A DNA stretch of 64,000 bases from Mycobacterium kyorinense. Lineage in GTDB: Bacteria > Actinomycetota > Actinomycetes > Mycobacteriales > Mycobacteriaceae. The stretch is taken from positions 62,001 to 126,000 of the forward strand of contig NZ_LZKJ01000200.1 in the NCBI RefSeq assembly GCF_001672775.1, read 5' to 3'. Shown here piece by piece: positions 46,254-55,164 of the stretch (its first letter is position 1; every line of letters starts with the position of its first letter). Position numbers and translations under genes: made by a program. The notes under the pieces were generated by a model. The model searched no databases, was not told the DNA's origin, and saw only the letters and a program-made list of their open reading frames with translations.

Positions 46254-47246
46254 CTATTCGAACGGCCTGCCGTCCAGCCGAGTGACGACATCCGATAGCG
46301 GGCGACGCGGCGTGGCCGGTATCGGATCGGCGTCGGCCAGCGGCCAACCGATCCTCAGCAGCATCTGTGGGAATCCGCTGGTGCCGAAGACGTCGGCGCG
46401 CACCTCCTCGCGAATCTCGGCAATTTCCAGCGGTTCTGTGATCGGGCAACTTGCCAGCCCCGACGCGGTGGCGGCCAGCAACACCAGACTGGTGGCCTCT
46501 CCAGCGCGTAGTCGCGCCAGGGCGTCGTCATCACGGGTGCCTAGCGCCAGAACCACCGCATTGTCGAAGACAGTTGGCGCAGTGGATGTTTCATGTAAAG
46601 CCGGACCGACGAACACGCGTCGCGGGATCACCGCTGCTGGATCCGAGTGCGGTGTGTTGCGGGCCGGTACGCCGGCCCGAGAGGCGTAGCGACCGCTCCA
46701 CGTGGATAATTCGTTCAGGTAGTCCAAGCTCTCGGCATGCCGCGCAGCTGCCTGAGCTACCAGCTCACTTAGATGAGTCAGTGCTTCCACCTTGCGCAGC
46801 ATCACACCGGCGCGTGCAGCGCGAGCGCCCATCAATGCGACATCTTCTACGGAGACCGGCCGTGAACTGTAGTTCCGGCGATCGGTACGCCGACGCGGAA
46901 TCGCTGCAGCCAGCTCGATATTGGCATCGGTCGACGGGTACGGTGCAAGCTCGATTACCGCGAGATGGTCGATGTAGTCAGGGTTGGGAAATCGGTGCAC
47001 TCTGGCGAGCCAGCCCAGTGCGGCGAAAGCAATAACGCAATGATGCAAAGATAGCCCGCAGCTGATCATCAGGTCGCGTCCGTCTGGATCGGTGCTGCGC
47101 AGTTGCAAGTCATGATTGGCGTACAGGTGGATACTGTGATCACCGACCCGCCACCGCCATGGCTGCGTGTTGTGCACCGACGGTGCCTGGGTCGCCAACG
47201 TCAGGGCCGTCCGAATGGTCTCCGCACTCGGGAACGCCGCACTCAT
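46254..47246 (-). CDS. Acg-family nitroreductase (Rv3131-like)
   Basis: A 330-residue member of the Acg family, most like M. tuberculosis Rv3131 in its start (PSAETIRTALTLATQAPSVHNTQPWRW), LRSTDPDGRDLMISCG, RRRTDRR and ATASGLASCPITEPLEIAEIR. It is convergent with dosR. Two DosR-type boxes lie 60-100 bp upstream. Flavin-dependent reduction is the family expectation; the substrate is unknown. Confidence 0.9.
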   Translation of the reverse strand: MSAAFPSAETIRTALTLATQAPSVHNTQPWRWRVGDHSIHLYANHDLQLRSTDPDGRDLMISCGLSLHHCVIAFAALGWLARVHRFPNPDYIDHLAVIELAPYPSTDANIELAAAIPRRRTDRRNYSSRPVSVEDVALMGARAARAGVMLRKVEALTHLSELVAQAAARHAESLDYLNELSTWSGRYASRAGVPARNTPHSDPAAVIPRRVFVGPALHETSTAPTVFDNAVVLALGTRDDDALARLRAGEATSLVLLAATASGLASCPITEPLEIAEIREEVRADVFGTSGFPQMLLRIGWPLADADPIPATPRRPLSDVVTRLDGRPFE

Positions 47247-47305
47247 TCCTGTTTCCCCTTCTCAGATCGGCTTTCCTTAACCCTGTCGAAGCGAAGGCTG
47301 CCGCG

Positions 47306-47398
47306 TTAGGGGCCAAAGACCCATGGATGAAGGGACTTCGGAACCCCGCGGATTGATGGGCGCAGCAACACCCAGCTCTCGGGGCCTTATGGCCGTAC
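47306..47398. promoter_or_regulatory. DosR-type boxes between divergent genes
   Basis: Cores GGGGCCAAAGACCC (47309-47322) and GGGACTTCGGAACC (47332-47345) are 23 bp apart; a third, GGGCCTTATGGCCG, is at 47382-47395. They separate the Rv3131-like gene (minus) and the USP (plus). Confidence 0.7.
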
Positions 47399-47489
47399 GG
47401 TAGGTGACGAAAGGCTCCTGCCTCATGCTGGTGATCGCCCTAGCGTCGTGAATGAATGCTTCTACCCTGCCGACGCGAAGGAACGAATC

Positions 47490-48365
47490 ATGCCATCTCC
47501 AATGCAGCGTCCGGGAATAGTCGTCGGGGTCGACGGCTCAGCCGCCTCTCAGGCTGCCGCCCGTTGGGCGGCGTCCGAGGCTTCGATGCACGACGCGCCG
47601 TTGACGCTCGTTCATGCGGTAGACGCCGCCCTATCGACGTGGCCGCACGGTCCAGTACCGAATTTTGAGGAATGGCTAGTACAGCGCGGGCGGCAATACT
47701 TGGATGAGGCGACGGGCATCGTCGAGGACACTCTTCGGTCAGCCGGGCGCGCAGAGGTCCAACGGCTCATGCTGTTTGCGGGCGCAGTCGTGACGCTCGT
47801 CGACCTTTCCAAAGAGGCCGAGATGATGGTGGTGGGATGCCGACGAGGCGGCGGTCTGGCCGGGAACCTGCTGGGGTCAGTCAGCTCCGGATTGGTTTAT
47901 CACGCCCACTGCCCGGTCGTCGTCGTTCATGACGAACACCCACCGTCGCTAGATGCGCCAATACTGGTCGGCATCGACGGGTCTCCGGCCTCGGAATTGG
48001 CGACGGCGATCGCCTTCGACGAGGCGTCCAGGCGAGGCGTCGAGTTGATAGCGCTGCACGCCTGGAGCGACCGGGAAATCATCGAGCTGCCCGGCCTGGA
48101 CTGGGCGATCGTCAAACAGCAGGAAGAGCTGAGTCTGGCCGAGCGACTTGCAGGCTGGCAGGAACGCTACCCCGATGTCAATGTTCGTCGCGTTGTAGTC
48201 TGCGATCAGCCTGCACATCAGCTCGTCGAGCAGTCAGCGGATGCCCAACTGGTGGTAGTCGGAAGTCATGGTCGCGGTGGTTTCGCAGGCATGCTGCTTG
48301 GTTCCGTCGCTGGCGCGGTCGTGCACTCGGCACGCGTACCCGTGATCGTGGCACGCGAGTCATAG
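47490..48365 (+). CDS. Tandem-domain universal stress protein
   Basis: A 291-residue, two-domain USP of the Rv2005c/Rv2623 type. Domain 1 opens GIVVGVDGSAASQAAARW with the loop GCRRGGGLAGNLLGS; domain 2 has [18 protein letters not shown] 47490 follows AAGGAA; ATG 47448 is an alternative that adds 14 residues. The second domain closely resembles that of the broken USP at 15856-16580, suggesting recent duplication. It is the last gene of the dormancy cluster. Confidence 0.9.
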   Translation: MPSPMQRPGIVVGVDGSAASQAAARWAASEASMHDAPLTLVHAVDAALSTWPHGPVPNFEEWLVQRGRQYLDEATGIVEDTLRSAGRAEVQRLMLFAGAVVTLVDLSKEAEMMVVGCRRGGGLAGNLLGSVSSGLVYHAHCPVVVVHDEHPPSLDAPILVGIDGSPASELATAIAFDEASRRGVELIALHAWSDREIIELPGLDWAIVKQQEELSLAERLAGWQERYPDVNVRRVVVCDQPAHQLVEQSADAQLVVVGSHGRGGFAGMLLGSVAGAVVHSARVPVIVARES

Positions 48366-48427
48366 AAGCCACGCACTGCCGATCGCCGAGCTCAAGCTCT
48401 TGTACAGCTAGATGCTAGCCTCCTCAA

Positions 48428-48492
48428 TATACCTCAGCTGGACGCCGTACCTCACTAGATTAGTGAGGTACGGCTTTTAATTGAGGTATAGT
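48428..48492 (+). promoter_or_regulatory. Promoter/operator with four TGAGGTA-type half-sites
   Basis: TATACCTCA (48428-48436) and TGAGGTATA (48482-48490) form an outer inverted pair. A 14-bp perfect inverted repeat (48444-48457 with 48461-48474, 3-nt gap) lies inside and carries the same TACCTCA/TGAGGTA core. A -10-like TATAGT (48487-48492) lies 9 bp before the ATG at 48501, so the transcript may be leaderless, and TGAGGT at 48464-48469 sits at the -35 position. The sites would let a bound repressor block the promoter. The inner repeat followed by TTTT could also terminate upstream transcription. Confidence 0.7.
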
Positions 48493-48500
48493 GGGTAATC

Positions 48501-49514
48501 ATGGCGCACCAGGAGAGGGTCGTCAGCGCGCTGGAAACCGTGCTTCGTACCGCGCTGCGCGCGCGCAGCGCTGACGGCCCAAACCGCGATCTGATCGTGA
48601 CTTTGGACAATAAGGATCTTCTGGTCCGCTGGCTAACGGTCGGCTGGCCGCAGCAGGTCGAAGCGGCCCTGCACGATACGCCCAGACCCGACGTGATCGC
48701 CGCGCCGCGGATGTCACCGGGAGCGCGCACCGCTGCCAAGAAAGCCGGCGTCGGCTGGGTGGACGAATCCGGAGCAGCCGACATCGTCATCAGAGACGCC
48801 TCGGGGACGACGATCATCATCGAGACCAAGGGCAAGCCGCCGGTCCCACTCGACTCACGCGTCGGATGGAAGCCAGCCACGCTCGCCGTTTGCGAGGCAA
48901 TCCTCTCGGAACGGGCAACCCCGACCGCCAACTCGGTTATCGAGGCCACCGGGATATCGATGGGCAGCGCGGTGACGGCGCTGAAATTCCTCGAGAAGGA
49001 CGGCCATCTGGTCAGCTCTGCTGCCCGCGGTCCCAGCGCCGCGCGGCGCGTCGCTGATCGCGACGAGTTCCTCGACGCGTACGCGGCGGCGGCAGCGCGG
49101 CTACGGTCACCGATCTCCATCCGAGTCGGTGTTCTATGGCGAGACACGACCGTCGGCACCATCGAGACCGGTCAGTATTTAGAGGCGACCGGTATCGATT
49201 GGGCTGCCACAAGCGCACTTTCGGCGAGTGTGCTCGCGCCGGTGCAGACCGAGGTGGCTCCTTTGGAGATCTACGTGGCGGGCAAGACATGGAGTGATGT
49301 TCGCCGAGCCGCGCTCGCGGCTGGCCTGCAAGAGATGGACGGCGGCCGCCTGGTGCTCCGCCCGTTCCCCACACCGGCCGGGGCAAAACTCTCCGAGACG
49401 GTCGCCGACGGGTTCCGTTCCGTGCTGTGGCCTCGCGCGTATGCCGACCTGCGAATCAGCGGGGTGCGCGGCGAAGACGCGGCTGAACACTTACGTGAGG
49501 AGATGACGCTATGA
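48501..49514 (+). CDS. AbiEi-like winged-helix protein, probable antitoxin/repressor
   Basis: A 337-residue protein with no close homologue that I recognise. Residues ~60-112 (MSPGARTAAKKAGVGWVDES, then ADIVI and IIIETKG) resemble the N-terminal part of AbiEi-type regulators, which share a restriction-endonuclease-like pattern; Asp94 and E108-T-K110 would fit a D-ExK site. Residues ~125-195 are a winged helix (PTANSVIEATGISMGSAVTALKFLEKDG). Residues ~200-337 include a region (GQYLEATGIDWAATSAL) recalling AbiEi C-terminal domains. The partner downstream is a nucleotidyltransferase with 4-bp overlap. Antitoxin and autorepressor is the inferred role. Confidence 0.65.
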   Translation: MAHQERVVSALETVLRTALRARSADGPNRDLIVTLDNKDLLVRWLTVGWPQQVEAALHDTPRPDVIAAPRMSPGARTAAKKAGVGWVDESGAADIVIRDASGTTIIIETKGKPPVPLDSRVGWKPATLAVCEAILSERATPTANSVIEATGISMGSAVTALKFLEKDGHLVSSAARGPSAARRVADRDEFLDAYAAAAARLRSPISIRVGVLWRDTTVGTIETGQYLEATGIDWAATSALSASVLAPVQTEVAPLEIYVAGKTWSDVRRAALAAGLQEMDGGRLVLRPFPTPAGAKLSETVADGFRSVLWPRAYADLRISGVRGEDAAEHLREEMTL

Positions 49515-50350
49515 ATGACGACGTACAACCTCTCCGGACCGCCGCGGCCAGGAGAGCCGCTGAAGTGGCCCTCGTACGCGTGGTGCATCACTACGGGGGA
49601 CGCCCAGAGTTTGTGCTTCTTGGGGGATTGGTACCTGCACTGCTCTGCTCGAACTCGACAAAGCGGCACGCGGGAACGTCCGACGTAGACGTTCAGGTCA
49701 ACCTAGAGATCGCCGGTGGCTCAGTTCAAGCGGCGCGCTTGGAAGAGGCGTTGCTCAACACCGGGTTCGAGCCCGATGACGAACGGGTCTGGCGATGGGA
49801 GCTAAACGACGCTGAGGGTGTACGCGCCACAGTCAAGTTCGAGCTGCTGGCTGACCTCGACGACGAGCGGAACAATGCTACGGTCGAGTTCACCGGCTGC
49901 AAACATCTCGGCGCGGCGAACCTGCGCGGAACCGGATATGCCGCCCGAGACATCGTGATTCAGACGATCCGCGCAAACGACCACGGCACGCGCCGAGAGG
50001 CCGAAATCAACGTCACCGGACTGGCCGGGTTCCTGCTCGCGAAGGTGGCCGCGGCTCACGGCCGTCGCAAGGAAAAGGACTGGTACGACGTCGCGTTTGT
50101 GTTGTTGCACAACGACCACGGTGACGCCACTGCCGCAGCTGAGCGCGTCTTAGAGGTTTTCGGTCCGCCCACAGGCGAGATGCGGACCCAACTGCTCGAT
50201 CTACAGGCAAATTTCGCCGATTCGTCCGCGCAGGGGTCTCTGGCGTACGTCAAGCAGTTTCTCGAGAACCACCCCGCCGAAGACGCTGAGATCGTGGCTG
50301 CCGACAGTCAGCTCGCGGCCGCCGCGTTCACCGGGCGCCTGCTGCGCTGA
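49511..50350 (+). CDS. Nucleotidyltransferase-fold protein (AbiEii/MenT-like), probable toxin
   Basis: A 279-residue protein with a DNA-polymerase-beta-type nucleotidyltransferase signature: LLGGLVPALL (Gly38-Gly39) followed by GTSDVDVQV (Asp58, Asp60), then Lys189-Asp190-x2-Asp193 in KEKDWYDVAF, as in AbiEii/DUF1814 proteins. Such toxins (for example M. tuberculosis MenT3) transfer nucleotides to tRNA. It overlaps the upstream gene by 4 bp, and the pair ends about 170 bp before initiator tRNA-Met. Whether it is a toxin, and its target, are unproven. Confidence 0.7.
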   Translation: MNDDVQPLRTAAARRAAEVALVRVVHHYGGRPEFVLLGGLVPALLCSNSTKRHAGTSDVDVQVNLEIAGGSVQAARLEEALLNTGFEPDDERVWRWELNDAEGVRATVKFELLADLDDERNNATVEFTGCKHLGAANLRGTGYAARDIVIQTIRANDHGTRREAEINVTGLAGFLLAKVAAAHGRRKEKDWYDVAFVLLHNDHGDATAAAERVLEVFGPPTGEMRTQLLDLQANFADSSAQGSLAYVKQFLENHPAEDAEIVAADSQLAAAAFTGRLLR

Positions 50351-50482
50351 CCCGCTGCATCCTGGGATCAGGATGCGTATTTCCCAGTTGCAGCCGTGGC
50401 GCATCAGCAGCACTTCGATACAGAGCGTTCCCGGCGAATACTTAATGTTGCGAATGTTCCCAACGTGTTCCCATCAAGCATG

Positions 50483-50518
50483 AAAACGGCCCCCGGAGAG
50501 TTCTCCGAGGGCCGTTTT
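50483..50518 (-). terminator. Bidirectional intrinsic terminator after tRNA-fMet
   Basis: AAAACGGCCC (50483-50492) pairs with GGGCCGTTTT (50509-50518), with further pairing inside (GGAGA/TCTCC). The A-run on one side and T-run on the other make it functional in both directions. It lies 3 bp past the tRNA 3' end and also downstream of the nucleotidyltransferase gene. Confidence 0.85.
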
Positions 50519-50521
50519 ACC

Positions 50522-50598
50522 TGGTAGCGGGGACAGGATTCGAACCTGCGACCTCTGGGTTATGAGCCCAGCGAGCTACCGAGCTGCTCCACCCCGCG
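50522..50598 (-). tRNA. Initiator tRNA-Met (CAT anticodon)
   Basis: A 77-nt gene including the encoded CCA. On the minus strand it begins CGCGGGG and has the anticodon loop CTCATAA, flanked by three G-C pairs (GGG/CCC) typical of initiator tRNA. The T-arm reads GGTTCGAATCC, and C1 opposite A72 is the initiator mismatch. It marks the edge between the dormancy cluster plus TA pair and conserved core genes. Confidence 0.95.
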
Positions 50599-50672
50599 AC
50601 GGGTGAATACCAGGTTACCGAACCCTGTGGGGCCAGCCAAATCGCGGGGCGTGAGCGCGCGGCCGGATCTGG

Positions 50673-51209
50673 TCAGTGTGACGGCGGCTTCAGCCCGTAT
50701 CGCTGTGCAATGTCGTCCATCCAGGCGGGCGACCCGTAGGTCAGTCCGTATTTGTCGGCGAGTTCGCCGAACTCGGGCAACTCGTGCAGCACCTTGCTGA
50801 CCGGGTCGTTGGCGTGGTCAAGGAGCAACTCACCGAGTTCGCGGAAGTAATTCTCGAACCCGCCCGGGGTGATGATCTCGACGATGCGGCCCGGTTCGCT
50901 GCCGGCGTTCCACATGGCGTGCATCTGACCCCGCGGCTTGGTGATGTAGCCGCCAGGCCCGAGGACGACTTCACTGTCGTCGGAGCGGAAGCCGATCTCG
51001 CCTGCCAGCACGATCGAATGCTCATCCTCGCGCGTGTGCCGGTGCGCCGCGGTGAGCAAGCCGACTTCAAACGGGTGCTCGACAATCGACACCTCGCCGC
51101 CGTTGGTCTTGCCGGACAGCTTGAAGACCGCTCCAAAGCCAGGCAGGGCGACGTAATCGCCTTCCCCAGGCTGGACAACGGTGACTCCGATTTCGTTCGC
51201 GTCGGCCAT
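50673..51209 (-). CDS. Cupin-domain protein
   Basis: A 178-residue single-domain cupin. The first cupin motif is HRHTREDEHSIVLAGEIGF (metal-binding His/Glu) and the second GGYITKPRGQMHAMWNAG. ATG 51209 has a strong AAGGAGG. It follows the nitroreductase gene by 17 bp as a second operon gene. The C-terminal ~60 residues are not part of the barrel. Dioxygenase, isomerase or sensor roles are all possible. Confidence 0.82.
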   Translation of the reverse strand: MADANEIGVTVVQPGEGDYVALPGFGAVFKLSGKTNGGEVSIVEHPFEVGLLTAAHRHTREDEHSIVLAGEIGFRSDDSEVVLGPGGYITKPRGQMHAMWNAGSEPGRIVEIITPGGFENYFRELGELLLDHANDPVSKVLHELPEFGELADKYGLTYGSPAWMDDIAQRYGLKPPSH

Positions 51210-51226
51210 CTGGTGTTCCTCCTTCT

Positions 51227-51931
51227 TCAGAACCCAACTGCGGGCAGTTCGGTCGCCATGTCGTGCTGAGGGGGCCAGAGCGGCTGCGGAACTTCGACAC
51301 CGAACGGCTTGGTCCAACCGTTTCGGGATGAAACCTCGTGCACGGGATGCCGTTTGGCGACGCCCCATTTGCCGCGCGGGTAGCCGAGGGCCAGCATGGC
51401 CGACATCGTCCAGCCTTCCTCCACGGGCACGCCCAGTAGCTCGTTCACCTTGTCCTCGAAATTGCGGAGCACCATCGTCATGACGCCGCCGACGCCTTCG
51501 GCACGGGCAGCGAGCAACGCACTCCAGATCGCCGGGTAGATGTTGGCCCCGCCGAGGTCGTCGATGGCGAAGACGAAAACCAGCAGGGGAATTTCTTCGA
51601 AATGGTCGGCCAAGTAATCTCCCGAGCCTTTAATTCGGCGCATCGTCTCGGCGTGACCGGCTGGGTCGGCACCCGGCGCCGGCGCTACCATCGGTCCCGT
51701 CCCTGTTCCGAACTTCTCGTATTCGAGGGCGCGGGCCCGCCGGAACAGTTGGGCGAATTCCTGTTTGAGTTCCGGATCGTCAACGGCGACAAAGTGCCAG
51801 CGTTGGGTGTTAGCCCCATTGGGGGCGCGAACGGCTGCATCGAGGATGCGGGCCTGCGTGTCCAGCGGAACCGGATCAGGCCGCATCCGCCGCATCATCC
51901 TGGTGGTGTATAGCGCTTCGTAGATATCCAT
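51227..51931 (-). CDS. Nitroreductase family protein
   Basis: A 234-residue FMN-dependent nitroreductase. MDIYEALYTTRMMRRMRPDPVP is the typical N terminus with FMN-contact arginines; RAPNGANTQRWHFVAV and the C-terminal LGYPRGKWG complete the pattern. ATG 51931 follows AAGGAG. It is unrelated to the Acg family above except at fold level. First gene of a two-gene operon with the cupin. Confidence 0.88.
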   Translation of the reverse strand: MDIYEALYTTRMMRRMRPDPVPLDTQARILDAAVRAPNGANTQRWHFVAVDDPELKQEFAQLFRRARALEYEKFGTGTGPMVAPAPGADPAGHAETMRRIKGSGDYLADHFEEIPLLVFVFAIDDLGGANIYPAIWSALLAARAEGVGGVMTMVLRNFEDKVNELLGVPVEEGWTMSAMLALGYPRGKWGVAKRHPVHEVSSRNGWTKPFGVEVPQPLWPPQHDMATELPAVGF

Positions 51932-52086
51932 TTGTCTACTCCTTTCCACAATTCGTCGTGGCTCATTGTGCGGCGGTACACGGTTATCCGACGGCGCCGT
52001 TCCAGCCGTCTTTCCCACAGAATCTGACATGTGCTGCGGCCAGTCGAGCGGGTTGCTTGTTGCGCGATGTGAAGCTCGCGGAAAAG

Positions 52087-55074
52087 CTACTTGGCGTTGT
52101 TGAACTTGGTGATCGCGTCGTCGACTCGTTGCAGCGCAGCGCCGTAGGCGGCGAAGTCGCCCTTCTTCTGCGCGTCACGCGCCGCGCCGATCGCCGCTTG
52201 AATCTCCTTCAGCGCGGCCGACTTTGCCGGCGACAGCGGCGCGGCCGCGTTCGGCGCCGGCGGAGCCGCGGCGGCCGGCGGCTCCGACGCGGCCGGCAGA
52301 GAGTCTGCCGGCGGCTCCGTTCCCGGTGACGAGCTGGCAGGGGCGCCGCCGTCGGTGGGCGCGATCTCGGTCGCGGTGGCACCGGCGCCAGGCCCGAACA
52401 ACCCCGTCAGTGCGTCGCTGACGGTCGGGCCGTACCCGATTTTGTCGTTGTACATCATCGCCACCCGGATCAGCCGCGGATACGACGAGGCGGCATCGCT
52501 GGCGCCCGGCGAGGCGTAAACCGGCTCGACGTAAAGCAACCCACCCTGGGCCACCGGCAGTGTCAGCAGATTGCCCCAGCGGATGCGGTTCTGGTTGTCG
52601 CGCCCGATGACCCCGAGGTCTTGGGACACCGCGGTGTCGGTGGTGATCGCGTTGTTAGCCAGCTTGGGTCCGTTGACCTGGCCGGGGATGGTCAGCACGG
52701 TGATCTTGCCGTAGGTCGCCGGATCGGAGCTGGCGCTGATGTAGGCGGCCAGATAGTCGCGCTTGAACCTGTTCATCGCGCTGGTCAGCTGATAGGAAGC
52801 TGAATTATCGCCCTTGGCAAGGTTTTTGGCGACGATGTAGTACGGCGGCTGATAGCTGCTGGCCGTCGGGTTCGGATCCAGCGGCACGTCCCAGAAATCG
52901 GACGTGGAGAAGAACGTCACCGGGTCGTTGACGTGGTACTTGGCCAGCAGCATCCGCTGCACCTTGAACAGATCCTCGGGGTAGCGCAAATGGTCGGCCA
53001 ACTCCGGGGTGATGTCGCCCTTGGGCTTGACCGTGCCGGGGAAGACTTTCATCCACGCTTTGAGCACCGGGTCCTGCTCGTCCTGCTGATACAGCGTGAC
53101 GGTTCCGTCGTAGGCATCGACGGTGGCCTTCACCGAGTTACGGATGTAGGAAACCCGTTTGTCGGGCAGCAGCCGGTTAAATGCAACCTCGTTGGAGTCG
53201 GCGGTGGCCGACGACAGCGACGTCAGCTCGGAATACGGGTAGTTGTCCAATGTGGTGTAGCCGTCGATGATCCACACCAGCCGCTTGTTGACGATCGCGG
53301 GGTATACCGCACTGTCGGTGGTCAGCCACGGCGCGACGGCCTCTACCCGCTCCGCGGGGTCGCGGTTGAACAGGATCTTGCTGTTGGAGCCGATCACGTT
53401 GGAGAACAAGAAGTTTCGCTCAGCGAACTTCGCGGCAAACACGCTGCGGGACAGCCAACTACCGATCGGCACACCACCACTGCCGGTGTAGGTGTAGTTC
53501 TTGGTTTCGGTGTTGGTTTCGTAATCGTATTCCCGGTCAGCGCCGCTGCGTCCGACGATCGCGTAGTCGGCGGGCGTGTTGGAGATGACCGGGCCGAAGT
53601 ACACACGCGGTTGGTCCAATTGCGCCGGGCCGTCGGAGACCACACTGCCGTTGGCGCCGACGACGTTGACCAGAAATTCCGGATAGCCGCCGTTTTGGTT
53701 GGGGTCGTTGGCGATACCGCGAACAGTGTTCGCCGGGGAGGCGATGAACCCGTTGCCGTGGGTGTAGACGGTGTGCCGGTTGATCCAGTCGCGCTGGTTG
53801 TCGATCAGCCGGTCCGGGTTGAGTTCGCGTGCGGCGACCACATAGTCGCGCAGATTGCCGTCGTGGTCGACGTATCGGTCGATGGACAGTTGGTCGGGAA
53901 AGAAGTAGAAGTTCTTGCCCTGTTGGAATTGAGTGAACGCCGGGCTGACGATGGTCGGGTCGAGCAGCCGGATGTTGGATGTGGTGGCGCGATCGGAGGC
54001 CACCTGCTCGGCGGTCGCCCGGGCGTCGCCGCTGTAGTTGCGGTAGCTCACCACGTCGTCGGTCAGGCCGTACGCATGCCGGGTCGCGGTGATACTCCGG
54101 CTGATGTATTCGCTTTCCTTTTGCGCAGCATTGGGTTTGACGCTGATCTGCTCGATGATCAGCGGCCAGCCGGCCCCGACGATCAGCGACGACAACAGCA
54201 ACAGCACCAGCCCGATCGCCGGAATTCGCAAATCTCGCAACACGATGGCGGAGAACACCGCAGCAGCGCAGATCAACGCGATCGCCAGCAGAATCAGCTT
54301 GGCGGGCAGCACCGCGTTGATGTCGGTGTACCCGGCGCCGGTGAACGGCTTACCCGCGCGGGTGTGCGACAGGAGTTCGTAGCGGTCCAGCCAGTAGGCG
54401 ACCGCCTTGAGCAGCACCAGCACACCGACCAGGCTGACCAATTGGATTCGCGCCGAGCGGCTCAGCGCGCCGGTGCGCCCAGACAGCCGGATACCGCCGA
54501 AGATGTAGTGCGCCACCAGGTTCGCCAAGAACGCCAGGAACAGCGCCACAAACAGATAGCCGACCAGCAGCCGGTAGAACGGCAGGTCGAAGGCGTAGAA
54601 GCCAAGGTCCTTGCCGAATTGCGGGTCCTCGATTCCAAAGTCGCCGCCGTGCAAGAACAGCTGGATGCGTACCCAATACGTCTGTGCGATGACGCCGGCC
54701 AGCAGGCCGATCATCGCGGGGAGCCCGATGCCGATCACCCGCAACCGCGACATGACCACGGTGCGATACCGCGCCACCGGGTCGTTGCCGTTGCTGGGTA
54801 CGAACACCGGTCGGGTGCGGTAGGCCGCGGCCAGTCCACCGAACACGATCCCGCCGACCAGTAGCCCCACCACCACGAACACCACCAGGCGGGTCACCAG
54901 CACGGTCGTGAATACCGACCGGTAGCCCAATTCGCCGAACCACAACCAGTCGACGTAGGCGTCGATCAGTCGTGGACCGACCAACAGCAGCACGATGACT
55001 GCCAGCGCGATGGCAATCAGAATCCGGCTGCGCCGAGTAAGCTTCGGCATTCTCGCGGTGGGCCGCATCCCCAC
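52087..55074 (-). CDS. UPF0182 family membrane protein (Rv3193c homologue)
   Basis: A 995-residue protein with seven predicted transmembrane helices in residues ~1-310, a large extracytoplasmic domain (~310-900), a Pro/Ala-rich linker and a short helical end. [17 protein letters not shown] is identical to the start of M. tuberculosis Rv3193c, supporting the GTG at 55074 (ATG 55068 or 55050 are alternatives). It belongs to the UPF0182 family of actinobacteria, function unknown. Confidence 0.92.
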   Translation of the reverse strand: MGMRPTARMPKLTRRSRILIAIALAVIVLLLVGPRLIDAYVDWLWFGELGYRSVFTTVLVTRLVVFVVVGLLVGGIVFGGLAAAYRTRPVFVPSNGNDPVARYRTVVMSRLRVIGIGLPAMIGLLAGVIAQTYWVRIQLFLHGGDFGIEDPQFGKDLGFYAFDLPFYRLLVGYLFVALFLAFLANLVAHYIFGGIRLSGRTGALSRSARIQLVSLVGVLVLLKAVAYWLDRYELLSHTRAGKPFTGAGYTDINAVLPAKLILLAIALICAAAVFSAIVLRDLRIPAIGLVLLLLSSLIVGAGWPLIIEQISVKPNAAQKESEYISRSITATRHAYGLTDDVVSYRNYSGDARATAEQVASDRATTSNIRLLDPTIVSPAFTQFQQGKNFYFFPDQLSIDRYVDHDGNLRDYVVAARELNPDRLIDNQRDWINRHTVYTHGNGFIASPANTVRGIANDPNQNGGYPEFLVNVVGANGSVVSDGPAQLDQPRVYFGPVISNTPADYAIVGRSGADREYDYETNTETKNYTYTGSGGVPIGSWLSRSVFAAKFAERNFLFSNVIGSNSKILFNRDPAERVEAVAPWLTTDSAVYPAIVNKRLVWIIDGYTTLDNYPYSELTSLSSATADSNEVAFNRLLPDKRVSYIRNSVKATVDAYDGTVTLYQQDEQDPVLKAWMKVFPGTVKPKGDITPELADHLRYPEDLFKVQRMLLAKYHVNDPVTFFSTSDFWDVPLDPNPTASSYQPPYYIVAKNLAKGDNSASYQLTSAMNRFKRDYLAAYISASSDPATYGKITVLTIPGQVNGPKLANNAITTDTAVSQDLGVIGRDNQNRIRWGNLLTLPVAQGGLLYVEPVYASPGASDAASSYPRLIRVAMMYNDKIGYGPTVSDALTGLFGPGAGATATEIAPTDGGAPASSSPGTEPPADSLPAASEPPAAAAPPAPNAAAPLSPAKSAALKEIQAAIGAARDAQKKGDFAAYGAALQRVDDAITKFNNAK

Positions 55075-55164
55075 TAGTTACGCTCCCTGGTCACCGTTGA
55101 CTGTGGCGATCACAACTGTACGCATCGGCTCGTCTGCAGCCATTCCGGCCGCGTCGTCGCCGGG

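Noticed and set aside
48444-48474. Inverted repeat considered only as a terminator for the USP gene
   Set aside because: The same TGAGGTA core recurs in two flanking half-sites overlapping the promoter, so an operator role is at least as likely.
50522-50598. tRNA 3' end as an attachment site of an integrated element
   Set aside because: I could not see a repeated copy of the tRNA end in the window, nor an integrase or excisionase gene.
52933-54864. 643-codon open frame on the plus strand
   Set aside because: Antisense to the conserved UPF0182 gene; composition is that of a GC-rich shadow frame with no recognisable domains.
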